A stretch of DNA of 64,000 bases from Burkholderia ubonensis (lineage in GTDB: Bacteria; Pseudomonadota; Gammaproteobacteria; Burkholderiales; Burkholderiaceae). Numbering within the stretch: the stretch's first letter is position 1; every line of letters begins with the position of its first letter. The stretch lies in NCBI RefSeq assembly GCF_001718695.1, contig NZ_CP013421.1:868001-932000 (forward strand), in the 5' to 3' direction. The translations under genes were made by a program, and so were the position numbers. The notes below the pieces were generated by a model, which had not been told where the DNA came from, made no database searches, and saw nothing but the letters and a program-made list of their open reading frames with translations. Shown piece after piece: positions 21,719 through 36,300 of this stretch.

Positions 21719-23386
21719 TCAAGCCGCCTTTTCGGCTTCCATCTTGCGCAGCACGAAGCGCTGGATCTTGCCGCTCGGCGTCTTCGGCAACGCGTCGACG
21801 AATTCGACCGCGCGCGGATACGCATGCGCCGACAGGCGCTTCTTCACGTGCAGGCTCAGTTCGTCGGCCAGTGCCGGCGAGCCCGCGTGGCCATCCGACA
21901 GCACGACGTACGCCTTGACGATCTCGGTGCGCTCCGGATCGGGCACGCCGATCACGGCCGCCTCCATCACGGCCGGATGCTCGATCAGCGCGCTTTCGAC
22001 GTCGAACGGCCCGATCCGGTAGCCGGCGGACGTGATCACGTCGTCCGCGCGGCCGATGAAGCTGATGCTGCCGTCCGGCTCCAGCTCCACGTTGTCGCCG
22101 GTGCGGTAATAGCCGCCGGCGATGGCCGGCGTCTGCTGGCGCCAGTAGCCGGTGAACCACAGCAGCGGCGAGCGCGCGATGTCGACCGCGAGCACGCCGG
22201 GCTGGTTCGGCCCGAGTTCGCGGCCCGCGTCGTCGAGCACCGCGACCCGGTAGCCGGGCATCGCGACGCCGGCCGAGCCGGGATGCACCGGGTGCGCGAG
22301 GCCGTGATGGTTGTTCACCACCATGCCGAGCTCGGTCTGCCCGTAGTGATCGCGAATCGGCGCGGCAAGCTCGGCGTCGAACCAGCGGATGACTTCCGGA
22401 TTCAGCGGTTCGCCCGCGCTGCTCACGACGCGCAGCTTGCCCTTCACGCGCGTTGCAGCTTCGGGGCCGGCCGCCATCAGCAGCCGGTACGCGGTCGGCG
22501 AGCCGGCGAGGCTGGTGATGCCCAGCCGCTCGATCACGTCATAGGTGGCGTCGACGGAGAAGCCGCCTTCGACCAGCGTCGTCGCATGGCCGAGCAGCAG
22601 CGGCCCGGTGATCGCGTAATAGAGCCCGTAGGCCCAGCCCGGGTCCGCGATGTTCCAGAATCGGTCGTCCGCGCGCAGGTCCACCGCGTCGCGCATGTAC
22701 GCGCCGAACGCGAGCAACGCGTGCAGCGGCACCGGCACGCCCTTCGGCAGCCCGGTCGTGCCCGACGTCGACATCATCAGGAACAGGTCCGTGCCGGTGC
22801 GCGGCACGGGCTCGAATGCATCGGGCTGCGCATCGAGCGCGGCGAGGAAATCGATGTCGCCGGCCGGGAGCGCCTCGCCCGGTTCGCGCACGGTCGCGAT
22901 TCGCGGGCAATCCGCCAACTCATCGAGCTTGCCGCGGTTCGCGACGTTGGTCACGACCAGCTTCGCGTCGCTCATGCGCAGCCGGTGCTCGATCGCCTTC
23001 GGCCCGAACGCCGTGAACAGCGGCTGGTAGACCGCGCCCGCGCGCCACACGCCGAGGATCGTCGCGACCAGTTCGGGCGTGCGCGGCAGCAGGCCGGCCA
23101 CGACGTCGCCGGGCTGCACGCCCTGTTCGACCAGCAGGTTCGCGACGCGCGCCGACAGCGCGAGCATCTGCGCGAACGTATAGCTGCTGTGTCGGCCGCC
23201 GGCGTCGATCCAGTCGAGCGCGATGGCGTCGGGGTTCGCCGCGGCATGGCGGTCGCAGCATTCGATGCAGGCGTTCAGACCCTGCTCGAGGTCGCCGTGC
23301 AGCTGCGCGGCGGCCGTCTCGATACGGAAGCCGGCAACGGCGTCGGCGTAGGCCGGCGCCGCCCGGGCGGTTGCTCCATTGCGCAT
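21719..23386 (-). CDS. AMP-forming acyl-CoA ligase
   Basis: 555 residues from ATG 23386, chosen because AGGAGA lies just upstream; a longer in-frame start at 23455 has no such site. The P-loop MSTSGTTGLPKGVP, the YGQTELGM adenylate motif, YRTGDNVELEPDG, and the C-terminal lysine in LPKTPSGKIQR are those of the acetyl/medium-chain acyl-CoA synthetase group. It activates a carboxylic acid for the two downstream enzymes. First gene of the operon and divergent from an AraC regulator. Confidence 0.92.
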   Translation of the reverse strand: MRNGATARAAPAYADAVAGFRIETAAAQLHGDLEQGLNACIECCDRHAAANPDAIALDWIDAGGRHSSYTFAQMLALSARVANLLVEQGVQPGDVVAGLLPRTPELVATILGVWRAGAVYQPLFTAFGPKAIEHRLRMSDAKLVVTNVANRGKLDELADCPRIATVREPGEALPAGDIDFLAALDAQPDAFEPVPRTGTDLFLMMSTSGTTGLPKGVPVPLHALLAFGAYMRDAVDLRADDRFWNIADPGWAYGLYYAITGPLLLGHATTLVEGGFSVDATYDVIERLGITSLAGSPTAYRLLMAAGPEAATRVKGKLRVVSSAGEPLNPEVIRWFDAELAAPIRDHYGQTELGMVVNNHHGLAHPVHPGSAGVAMPGYRVAVLDDAGRELGPNQPGVLAVDIARSPLLWFTGYWRQQTPAIAGGYYRTGDNVELEPDGSISFIGRADDVITSAGYRIGPFDVESALIEHPAVMEAAVIGVPDPERTEIVKAYVVLSDGHAGSPALADELSLHVKKRLSAHAYPRAVEFVDALPKTPSGKIQRFVLRKMEAEKAA

Positions 23387-23524
23387 GCTTGTCTCCTGTT
23401 TCGTTATGACCGTCGGCGAACCGCGGCTATGTCGATGATGGTAGACAGCGGCCACATTGCAATCAATGACAAAGCGAATCTAGAATCGTGATCGCTTTTG
23501 CCATGTCCGGAGGAGATCAAGAGT

Positions 23525-24538
23525 ATGGCGCCGCAGATGATTTCGCCCGGTTTCGTCGAGGATGCGCTCGAATGCCTGCACCGGCAACGCATCCCGGCCG
23601 AGCCGGTGCTGCGGGCAGCCGGACTCCGGACGGCAGTGCGCGAACCCGTCACGCCGCAGCAGTACGGACGGCTGTGGCTCGCTATCGCCAGCGCAATCGA
23701 CGACGAATTCTTCGGGCTTGCGGCTCGACCGATGCGGCGCGGCAGCTTCGCGCTGCTGTGTCACGCGGTCCTGCATGCGGCCACGCTCGAGCAGGCGCTG
23801 CGGCGCGCGCTGCGGTTTCTGCGGGTGGTGCTCGACGAACCGCGCGGCGAGCTCGTCGTTGCCGACGGTCAGGCGCAGATCGTCCTCACGCAAGCGGGCG
23901 CGCCCTATTCGGCGTTCGCGTACCGCACGTTCTGGCTGATCCTGCTCGGGCTCGCGTGCTGGCTGATCGGGCGGCGCATTCCGTTGCGGCGCATCGATTT
24001 TGCGTGCCCGAGCCCGGACCAGCGCAGCGACTACCATCAATTCTTCGGTGTACCGGTGCATTTCGATCGCCCCGACAGCAGGCTTGCGTTCAATGCCGCG
24101 TATCTGTCGTTGCCGACGATCCGCTCCGCACAATCGCTGAAGACATTTCTGCGCGGCGCACCGGGGAACTTGCTGGTCCGTTACCGGCACGATAGCGGCT
24201 GGGTCGCGAAGACACGTGCGCACCTGAAAGCGTTACCAGCCGCCGAGTGGCCGAACTTCGACGCGCTGGCCGCGCGGCTCGACATGCCGCCGGCGACGCT
24301 GCGACGGCGCTTGCGCAGCGAAGGGCAGAGCTTCGCGGCGATCAAGGACGAGATGCGCAGTGCGCTGGCACAGGCGCTGCTGCGCGGACATAAGCTCAGT
24401 GTCGCGGAGATCGCAGCCGAACTCGGCTTCTCCGAGCCGAGCGCGTTTCATCGCGCGTTCCGCAAATGGACGGGGAAGAGTCCGGGGGCTTTCCGGCGCG
24501 ATGTCAATGCGGTGCAGTTGGAGCGTGGAGGGGGTTGA
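23525..24538 (+). CDS. AraC family regulator
   Basis: About 337 residues from ATG 23525, behind GGAGGAG; an in-frame ATG at 23498 is possible. The N-terminal 200 residues are the Arabinose-binding-like domain found in OruR-type regulators (GSFALLCHAVLHAATLEQAL, RIDFACPSPD). The C-terminal 100 residues are the double helix-turn-helix (MPPATLRRRLRSEGQSFAAI, LSVAEIAAELGFSEPSAFHR, RKWTGKSPGAFR). It is divergent from the acyl-CoA operon with 138 bases between and probably activates it. Confidence 0.92.
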   Translation: MAPQMISPGFVEDALECLHRQRIPAEPVLRAAGLRTAVREPVTPQQYGRLWLAIASAIDDEFFGLAARPMRRGSFALLCHAVLHAATLEQALRRALRFLRVVLDEPRGELVVADGQAQIVLTQAGAPYSAFAYRTFWLILLGLACWLIGRRIPLRRIDFACPSPDQRSDYHQFFGVPVHFDRPDSRLAFNAAYLSLPTIRSAQSLKTFLRGAPGNLLVRYRHDSGWVAKTRAHLKALPAAEWPNFDALAARLDMPPATLRRRLRSEGQSFAAIKDEMRSALAQALLRGHKLSVAEIAAELGFSEPSAFHRAFRKWTGKSPGAFRRDVNAVQLERGGG

Positions 24539-24905
24539 GCCGATACGGTTGCGGCGCGGGCGTGTATTGTGGTTTGGCGCGTCAACGCTCGCTGCGCGGG
24601 ACCGGCGGCGGATTTGGGAACGATTCTGGAATGGCGGTGTACTGTTGATTGGCGCCGGTGGTTCTTGTGGCGTGATGCTGCGCGGCGGATCGATGCTGTG
24701 CTGTGAGCACGGCAAGCAGCTGACATATTCAATGTCGCGGTCGCGTCTCTCTTTTGGGGCGGCACCTCACATCGACCGCCGTGTGGCCGACCATGATGAC
24801 ACGCTTTCAAAGGCCGAATGACGTTGGCCGCGTAGCCGAGCTTCCGTAGCGCCTTATGGACGATGCAGCAAACCCCAACTTTTCAAGCTGATGCGAGGCC
24901 CGGAC
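24539..24905. other. Gap with no recognised gene
   Basis: About 370 bases between the AraC gene and the next small gene. Frames on both strands show no family resemblance and shifting codon use. I see no RNA gene or clear terminator. Confidence 0.5.
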
Positions 24906-25283
24906 ATGAATTCAGCTCGTGAAATCATTGAACCGTATGAAATCGCGCTCCGCGCGGCGATGCTGAGCAACGACGTCGACGCATTGGACACGCTGCTTGA
25001 TGATGACCTGATTTTCACCATTCCGACGGGGCAGATCATTTCGAAACACGACGACCTGGCCGCGCATCGCGCGAAGCTGTTGCGCGTGGACACGCTGGAT
25101 CTCGTGGAGATGCGGGTACAGGCAATCGGCGAGATGATCGTCACCGCGACAACGGTCGTGCTTGCCGGTGATTTCGACGGCACGGCGTTCAGCGGCAGGT
25201 TCGCCTACACGCGGCTGTGGCGCCCAGTAGGAGATCGTTGGCGCGTGGCCGCCGGACATGCATCGCAGATATCGCAAGCTTGA
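24906..25283 (+). CDS. SnoaL/NTF2-like (DUF4440-type) protein
   Basis: About 125 residues from ATG 24906 (an in-frame start at 24891 adds five residues). The pattern YEIALRAAMLSNDVDALDTL, DDDLIFTIPTGQIISKHDDL and the C-terminal WRPVGDRWRVAAGHASQIS is that of the NTF2-fold DUF4440 family. Such proteins are small ligand-binding or isomerase-like proteins of varied role. It stands alone before the rRNA operon terminator, so function is not predictable. Confidence 0.8.
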   Translation: MNSAREIIEPYEIALRAAMLSNDVDALDTLLDDDLIFTIPTGQIISKHDDLAAHRAKLLRVDTLDLVEMRVQAIGEMIVTATTVVLAGDFDGTAFSGRFAYTRLWRPVGDRWRVAAGHASQISQA

Positions 25284-25495
25284 TGCATCGCGCGTTCCGG
25301 CGATGAGCAGTTCCGCGGCAGCGTAACGATTAGGGGATATGGGCCGACTCGTCGTGAACCTGGTGAGCAGCGTGGCTTCTAGCGAGTCGGTCCTGGGCAC
25401 ATCACCGAGCTATCGCAAACCGACCGGGTTCGTTCGATCCCGCCGACTCGAGCCGATGCAGCTGGCCGAGTGCTCTTTCTGCCGCGCCAATGCAA

Positions 25496-25522
25496 AAACC
25501 CCCGCCGGTTGGGCGGGGGTTT
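25496..25522 (-). terminator. rRNA operon terminator
   Basis: AAACCCCCGCC at 25496-25506 pairs perfectly with GGCGGGGGTTT at 25512-25522. On the minus strand it lies about 15 bases after the 5S gene and ends in a T-run (TTTTTG). Confidence 0.85.
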
Positions 25523-25537
25523 CTGGCTAGGGGGAGC

Positions 25538-25650
25538 CTGACGATTACCTACTTTCACACGGGGATCCGCACTATCATCGGCGTAGAGTCGTTTCACGGT
25601 CCTGTTCGGGATGGGAAGGGGTGGGACCGACTCGCTATGGTCATCAGGCA
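25538..25650 (-). rRNA. rrf: 5S ribosomal RNA
   Basis: About 113 bases whose complement begins TGCCTGATGACCATAGCGAG and contains CCGAACAGGACCGTGAAACG, the usual beta-proteobacterial 5S sequence. The ends pair (TGCCTG with its complement near 25538). Last gene of the rRNA operon. Confidence 0.92.
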
Positions 25651-25781
25651 AAGAGGGTTGTCCTGCTGGCTTGGGCCAACAGAACCAATCTAGGAAGAAG
25701 CAGTAATTGAGGTTGTGTGTATCACACACGAGAATCCAACCCGTCCGACGCGCTCTCTTAGCGCGAAACAGACTTGTTATA

Positions 25782-28662
<2,881 letters not shown>

Positions 28663-28848
28663 CTATAACGAGTCTGTCTCATCGACAGTCGCTACAGGTT
28701 GAGTTCTCGCGTTGTGCCGTATTCCAATTGAGCCGAACATGAAGTTCGAATCATCTTGAGATACATCGATACAATCACAACCCGGATAGTTTCCACGTCC
28801 ATCTCAGAGACGCTTCCGCTATCCAAATTACTTGCTTCTTCCAGATTG

Positions 28849-28857
28849 TTAAAGAAC
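28849..28857 (-). promoter_or_regulatory. boxA-like element in the 23S leader
   Basis: The minus strand reads GTTCTTTAACAATCT in the leader between tRNA-Ala and 23S, matching the usual NusB/S10 antitermination boxA position. Confidence 0.6.
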
Positions 28858-28952
28858 GACAGCCGATACAGTTTCCTGCATCACTCTGACTGGCTCAATC
28901 GCCAATGCAAAGCGCTCGCTGTTTTTTTCAGCAAACTCTTGGCATTGAGGAT

Positions 28953-29028
28953 TGGTGGAGGCAGACGGGATCGAACCGACGACCCCCTGCTTGCAAAGCA
29001 GGTGCTCTCCCAGCTGAGCTATGCCCCC
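28953..29028 (-). tRNA. tRNA-Ala (anticodon TGC)
   Basis: 76 bases including CCA. The minus strand begins GGGGGCATAGCTCAGCTGGG, the anticodon stem-loop is CTGCTTTGCAAGCAG, and it ends GCCTCCACCA. It lies in the 16S-23S spacer, as is usual in Burkholderia. Confidence 0.97.
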
Positions 29029-29062
29029 ATACAGAGACGCCCCAGGTTTCCACGCCAGACAA

Positions 29063-29139
29063 TGGTGGGTCTGGTTGGATTCGAACCAACGACCCCCGCC
29101 TTATCAAGACGGTGCTCTAACCGACTGAGCTACAGACCC
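29063..29139 (-). tRNA. tRNA-Ile (anticodon GAT)
   Basis: 77 bases including CCA. The minus strand begins GGGTCTGTAGCTCAGTCGGT, the anticodon loop is CTTGATAAG, and it ends CAGACCCACCA. It lies just after the 16S gene in transcription order. Confidence 0.97.
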
Positions 29140-29201
29140 CTGAGTCTGTCCTAATTTACAGCCGATAAGCGTGAGCGCTCAACTTGCGCGAGATAGCTCT
29201 G

Positions 29202-30735
<1,534 letters not shown>

Positions 30736-30911
30736 AAACCTGTTACTGTTTTCGGTTCCGTTAAGAACCGGTCGCTCACTCAAAGCTGACAGGTATATGA
30801 ATCTCTTCATAAACCTGACTTACTTTAGTGTGAGACTCTTGATACTTTCGCTTTCTGACCCGAAGATCAGCTCGCTTCCATCAAGCGCCCACACTTATCG
30901 GCTGTTAATTT

Positions 30912-30921
30912 TTAAAGAGCA
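30912..30921 (-). promoter_or_regulatory. boxA antitermination element before 16S
   Basis: The minus strand reads TGCTCTTTAAAAATTAACAG, the standard rrn leader boxA, about 180 bases upstream of the 16S start. Confidence 0.8.
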
Positions 30922-30981
30922 TTTCTGCGAGGAACTTCGCGTTTCTCAGCAGCGCTGCGTTTTCAGCAGCAGAGAAGCGAG

Positions 30982-31010
30982 ATTATGAACCGTCTTTCTT
31001 CACTCGTCAA
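30982..31010 (-). promoter_or_regulatory. rRNA operon promoter
   Basis: On the minus strand TTGACG (31005-31010) and CATAAT (30982-30987) are separated by exactly 17 bases, a near-consensus sigma-70 promoter about 60 bases upstream of the boxA element. Confidence 0.8.
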
Positions 31011-31440
31011 CAACTTTTTGAACTGCTTCGTTGTGACGGTGAGGGGTTCAGCTTCGTGTGCGTTCTGGCCACTCCAGCCACCCAACCGCACCGCTTCCCT
31101 TCTTCCGCACCGTGTTTCCGGTAGCGCGAAAGAGGCGTGATTCTATGCACCCGCCTCTCGCAACGCAACCCCTTTGTGAAAATATTTTGAAAAAGCCTCC
31201 TGGGCTATCGCGTACAGCGGCTTCCGGTGTCGTGCTCATCACGCTCTATATATATCGCCGCACGAACGAGGTACCCGCCGGATAAGAGGAAAGTCAGCGC
31301 CGCTATATCGAACAGCGGCCACGCCGCGATTCGACCACGCGCGGCATTTGACTCACGCCAGCCATCAGGCCGGAGCACAAACAACGACGTGCTCGCCGTC
31401 GAGTATCATGCCGCGATCGCACCACGCACAATGACCAACG
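31011..31440. other. Region upstream of the rRNA promoter, no gene recognised
   Basis: About 430 bases with no convincing coding frame. A short TA-run (CTCTATATATATCGCC near 31240) and A/T-rich tracts near 31170 could be upstream activating DNA for the rRNA promoter or a promoter for the next gene; neither is proven. Confidence 0.4.
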
Positions 31441-31878
31441 ATGGACAGCTCCACTCAATCCGACGAAGCCGATCTCCGCGCCGAATACGCAGCACTACAC
31501 CAGCGCGCCGCCATGCTGGAGGAACAGGTCCCGCCGCTCCTGCAACGCATTTCTGACGTCCTGCCGCGAATCAGCGGCGAGTCGGAGCTCGCGGACGAGC
31601 ATCGCGAACGGCTCGTCGGTGCGCGCAACGCTGCGATGGTCTCGATCGAAAACTACCAGCAGGCGATCCCCTTCCTGCAAACAGCGGAATCGATCGTCGA
31701 ACAGCTGGACAAGACGCCCGAACGTGACGAGGACGTGGAGTGGCGCGATGCATTGCTGCAGCGCCTCGACGAACTGATCGACGTAGCGGTCGTGATGATC
31801 GACGATGCGCAAACGTATTTCGAGCAGGCAGACGCCTGCGCTCTGTCCAACATACCGAAATCGATTCTCGAAGAATGA
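31441..31878 (+). CDS. Hypothetical acidic helical protein
   Basis: 145 residues, rich in Glu, Asp, Gln and Ala with heptad-like spacing (LHQRAAMLEEQVPPLLQRIS, LDELIDVAVVMIDDAQTYFE), so largely alpha-helical and perhaps coiled coil. No signal peptide or known motif. Codon use is like that of the neighbours. It lies between the rRNA promoter region and a minus-strand DUF429 gene. I do not recognise the family. Confidence 0.7.
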   Translation: MDSSTQSDEADLRAEYAALHQRAAMLEEQVPPLLQRISDVLPRISGESELADEHRERLVGARNAAMVSIENYQQAIPFLQTAESIVEQLDKTPERDEDVEWRDALLQRLDELIDVAVVMIDDAQTYFEQADACALSNIPKSILEE

Positions 31879-32005
31879 GCGCCGCGGCCGGCAGGCAGGC
31901 GACTCGCCTGCGCACATGGCGCTTGCGGCCGCTCGCCACCGTTCGCGCCGTCAACGGCGATCGCTCGGTGCAGCTCCCGAAAAGGCTCACCTTGGCGCCG
32001 TGCGA

Positions 32006-32704
32006 TCAGGGCCTCACCCGCAACAGCGTATCGAGAACGATCGTCCGGTCGACCACCGGCACGCGGATATAGCCGCCCGCCGCATCCCCATACGCATGCG
32101 CGTTTCCATCGATCACGTATTGCGCGGTCAACGCGCAAAGCGTCGCATCGCGTGCGTCGACCGATCGAAGTGCGGTCACGTCGACCCCAAGCTGCATCAG
32201 TAATTGCCGGCGCTGGTTGCGCTTCTGCTTCGCCGAGGCGATCGCCTTGCCGAGCAACGCGCACGTAACTGCATACGGGTAAGTCTCGAAGCTCACGCGC
32301 CCGCCCGCATACCGCGCGTCGGTGAGCAACGGATAGGTATCCGCCAGCGCGCGGTAAACGCGCTCTCCGATGAACATCCAGTCGAAGAAGCCCGACGCGC
32401 TCGCTACGGCCTGCTCGCGCGACGGCGTCGGAAAGCATGAAATCCGTTCGCGCGCGAGCGCCTGCTCGGCGGCCCGACGACCGCTTCCCGTCCACCAGAT
32501 GCTCGGCGCGTCGACGCCGACGGCCACCACGTCATGCTCGATGCACAGCGCAGGCAGCGCCTCGGGTGCGATCCGCGCCGCGTGGTAGACGATCGCCGCG
32601 CCGCGCAGAATCACGAGATCGCATTGCTTCCTGTTGCCGCCCACATCGACGCCCGCCACCGCGGGCAGCGATCGCGCGACGGATAGAAATCGGGCCGCCG
32701 GCAT
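32006..32704 (-). CDS. DUF429 family protein
   Basis: 232 residues. VAGVDVGGNRKQCDLVILR at the start, VAVGVDAPSIWW, and RVSFETYPYAVTCALLGK match the DUF429 family, which has an RNase H-like fold. A nuclease-like role is possible but unproven. It starts 9 bases after the stop of the HD hydrolase gene, so the two are probably cotranscribed. Confidence 0.82.
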   Translation of the reverse strand: MPAARFLSVARSLPAVAGVDVGGNRKQCDLVILRGAAIVYHAARIAPEALPALCIEHDVVAVGVDAPSIWWTGSGRRAAEQALARERISCFPTPSREQAVASASGFFDWMFIGERVYRALADTYPLLTDARYAGGRVSFETYPYAVTCALLGKAIASAKQKRNQRRQLLMQLGVDVTALRSVDARDATLCALTAQYVIDGNAHAYGDAAGGYIRVPVVDRTIVLDTLLRVRP

Positions 32705-32713
32705 GGCCGCGTA

Positions 32714-33238
32714 TCACTCGGCGGGCCGCGCGTCATACGCGGCGTCGAAGATCGCCTCGAGCCCCGGATGCACGCCACGCATGCGATCGACCACGGCCTT
32801 GGCCCAGTCGAAATACGCCTGCCTGCGTTCGAGCGGCCAGTCCGCGGGCGGGTGCCGCGCGACATCGCGCACGTTGCAGATCTTGTCGGCCAGCTTGACC
32901 AGCTTCGCGCGACGGCTGATGTGCGCCGCGTGTTCGATCTGGAGCCGCTTGCGCTCGTCCTTCGGCAGCGACTTGTCGTCCGTTACTTCCATCACGATAT
33001 CCGCGATGTCCTTGCCGAACAGGCGCAGCAATTCCTGCTCGTTCGTCTCGGTGTCCTCGACCGTGTCGTGCAGCACCGCCGCGACGATCACGCGCTCGTC
33101 CTCGATGCCGGCCTCGTTGGCCAGCACGTCGGCCAGTGCGATCGGATGATTGATGTACGGCGACGCTTCGTCGTCCTTGCGCCGCTGATTGCGATGCTTG
33201 TCCGCCGCGAAAGCGATGGCTGCCACCAGCTTGTTCAT
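32714..33238 (-). CDS. HD-domain hydrolase, MESH1/SpoT-like
   Basis: 174 residues from ATG 33238, behind GGGAG; longer in-frame starts lack a ribosome site. Motifs: AADKHRNQRRKDDEASPYIN, HPIALADVL, and AAVLHDTVEDTETNEQEL with the HD and ED pairs of RelA/SpoT-type hydrolases, then VKLADKICNVRDV. Small proteins of this type hydrolyse ppGpp in other species, so a small alarmone hydrolase is a reasonable guess; other nucleotides are possible. Confidence 0.85.
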   Translation of the reverse strand: MNKLVAAIAFAADKHRNQRRKDDEASPYINHPIALADVLANEAGIEDERVIVAAVLHDTVEDTETNEQELLRLFGKDIADIVMEVTDDKSLPKDERKRLQIEHAAHISRRAKLVKLADKICNVRDVARHPPADWPLERRQAYFDWAKAVVDRMRGVHPGLEAIFDAAYDARPAE

Positions 33239-33356
33239 GTCGCTCCCTCGTGTGGCCGGCCCGCGACGAGCGGGCCGGCCGTCGGCATTTCGCAACCGCA
33301 CATACTACCTGTCCGCAACGACCATTCCCACCTATCGGGTAGCGCGCCGCTCGCCA

Positions 33357-36300
33357 TCACGCACCGGCCGCCTCGCGCTGCAACGCCACCACGTTCACCT
33401 GCACGCCGAACACGTCGCGCACGAGCGGCAGCAAGTGATCGTGGTGCGTGAGGAACAGCACCTGCGTGCGCGTCGACAGGTCGCGTAGCGCTTCGAGCCC
33501 CGCCTTCGCGCGCGCGTCGTCGAAGTTGATGAACAGGTCGTCCGCAACGAACGGCAGCGCGGTCCGGTTGCGCAGCTGCAGTTCGAGCGCGGCGATCCGC
33601 AACGCCAGGAACAGCTGGTCACGCGTCCCCTCGCTCATGCCGGTCACCTCGACCGCCGTGCCCTTCGTCCGCTTCGCATGGAGCGCGGGCGGCGTGCGCT
33701 CGGTATCGACCGTCAGCCGCGCAAACTCGCCCAGCGTGAGCCCCGCGAAGATTTCCCCGGCGCGCTTGAGCATCGGCCCCTGCTTCTGGTCGCGATAGCG
33801 ATCCGTCGCCCACTTCAGCAGCCGGCTCGCCGTCGCGGCCTCCAGATACTGCTCGGCGGCGTCGCCCATCGCGGCCAGCGCTTCCTGCCGCTTCGCCTCG
33901 GCGACGGCCGCATTCGCCTGGCCGTCGATCGCGCCGAACGCCTGCTCCGCGACCACCTGTTTCTGCGCAAGCTCGTTCAGGCGCTTGCCGACATCGCCCA
34001 GCGCCTGCTTCGCCGATTCGAGCAGCGCCGGCACGTCGGCGAGGTCCTGCTCCTCGACTTCCGCCTCGATCGCCGACTGGGACAACCCGTCGCCATCGCG
34101 CACCAGCGCTTGCTTCGCGGCGTCTACGGCCTGTCGAAGCGCGCGCTGCCGATCCGAGCGCTCGGCCAGCGGCAACGCCGCATCGATCGTTGCGACCGCC
34201 GCCAGCTGCAGCAGCGGCTGAACGCGCGCCTGCGCACCGGCCACCGCGGCGGCCGCATCTGCCACCTTGTCGTCGGCCTGCGTCACCGCCTCGTCGGCAC
34301 GATCGACGGCGCGTGCCGTTTCCCGTGCCGCCGCCAGCCGCACGGTCAACCGGCGCGCGACGTCGAGCCAGTCGTCGCCCGCCAGCCATGACGGCGCGAG
34401 CGCGCCCGCGAGCCGGCGCGCACCGGCCTCGAGCGCAGCGAGTTCTGCACGGATCGCCGCCATCCGGTTGCGCGGCGCGTCGGCCGCAGCGAGCTCGACC
34501 GTCACCGTCGTCGCGAGCCCGAGCGCACCTTCCGCGGCGGCCAGCGTGCCGGCGCTCGCGGAAAGCTGTGCGTCGGCAAGCGCCTCGAGCCATTGCGCGT
34601 GCCAGGCGTCATACGCAGTTTCGGCCTGGCCGGCCCGCGAGCGCGCGGTCGCGCAGCCGCGGTCCGCTTCGCGCACGCGGTCCTCGAGGCTCTCCTTCTG
34701 CGCGAGCGTCTTTTCGGCCGTCTGCACGTATGTCTCGGCGATCGCGACGAGCGCCGCCAACCCGTCGGCGTCGTCGGCGCGGGATACGGCACGCAGCGCC
34801 GCACGCAACGCGTGTTCGGTCGCGGTGCGCGCATCGCGGATCGTCGCGAGCTCGCGGCGCTGCCGGTCGAGCTCCAGCTGCGCGGCCAAAACCGAATCGC
34901 GCTTCGCCAGCCAGTCGTTCATGTCGGCGAGCGGCATGCCCGGCACGCCGGCGGCCGTCGCGAGTTCCGCCCACGCGCTGCGATGCGCGGCGAGCTCACG
35001 CTCGCGCTCGTCCATCGCCGCCTGCCGGCGCGCGAGCACTGCGCGCGCCGACTCGACCTGCTGACGCAGCGATTGCAGCGTCGCCGCCGCCTGCGTCGTG
35101 CCGAGCCGGGAATCGACGAGCTCGTCCGCGAGCCGGATCGCATCGTCGACCGCCGGCGCGCCGGCGTCGAGGCCGACCGTGCCGCGCTTGATGTCGCCCC
35201 ACGCGCCGTCGCGGCGCGCGCGCGCCGCCAGCACGTCCGCGGTCGTGACGACCTTGTGCGTCTCCGCGAAATGCCGCTCCTGCAGTTCGAGGCGTTCGAG
35301 TTCTTCGCGCGCGCCGTCGCGTGCATCGCGCGCGGCTGCCGCCGCACTCGCGCGCTCGCTGGCTTCGTTCAGCAGCACGCCGAGCCGCGCGGCCGACGGC
35401 ACATCGAGCACCCGCAGCGCATCGACCGGCCGGCGCCACTGGCCGAGCGCATCGAGCGCGTCGGCGAGCGTGCGTTCGACGGCTGCGATGTCGCGTTCGA
35501 GCGCCTGTTCCCGCTGAGCGCTGCCGCGCAAACCCTGCGCATCGGCAAGCGCGGTGCGAAGTGCCTGCGGCACATCGACGGTGGACACGCGCGCCAGTTG
35601 TTCCTGCGCGTGCGCGAGTTCGCGCGTGCGCTCGTCGAGCGATTCGCGCGCGCCGATCAGCGCCTGATGCAGTGCGCCGTGTTCACGCAGCAGGTTGGTA
35701 ACCGTCTTCAGCGACAGCGCCTTCGGCAGCGCCGCGCGCAGCGCCGCTTCGTCCGCGGGCCAGCCGAGCTGCGCCGCGGCGGCCGCTGCCGCGGACAGAT
35801 GCCGCTCGACGTCGGCGCCGAGCAGCAGCAGATCCTGCGCGTGGTTCATGCAGGCGCCGCGCAAGCGGTCGAGCGCTTCGATGTCGCCGGCGAGCGCGAG
35901 CGCGTCGGCATCGGGAACGATCGCGTCGCGCGCTTGCCGTTTCGCGAGCAGGTCCGCGCGACGCTCTTCGAGCACCTTCTGCTCGGCAGCCAGATCGCCT
36001 TGCGCCTTCAGCAAGTCCGCGTACGCGCTGGGCGGCAGCTCGACGACGGCGCCCAGTTCCGCGAGCGCCGCTTCCTTGAAGGTCAATTCCTTCAGATACG
36101 GCGCGAGCCGCCGCACGCGCTCGAGCTTCGAGCGCAGCGTTTCGAGCCGGCGCTGCTCGGCGCGCGCCCGTTCGATTTCCTGATCGACGGCTTCGCGGGC
36201 CTCCTTGCGGTCGACCCAGTCACGCGTGCGCACCTGCACCGCCTTCAGTTCGCCCACCGCTTCGTTGAAGGACATCTCGGCCACCGCGAACGCGCTGCCG

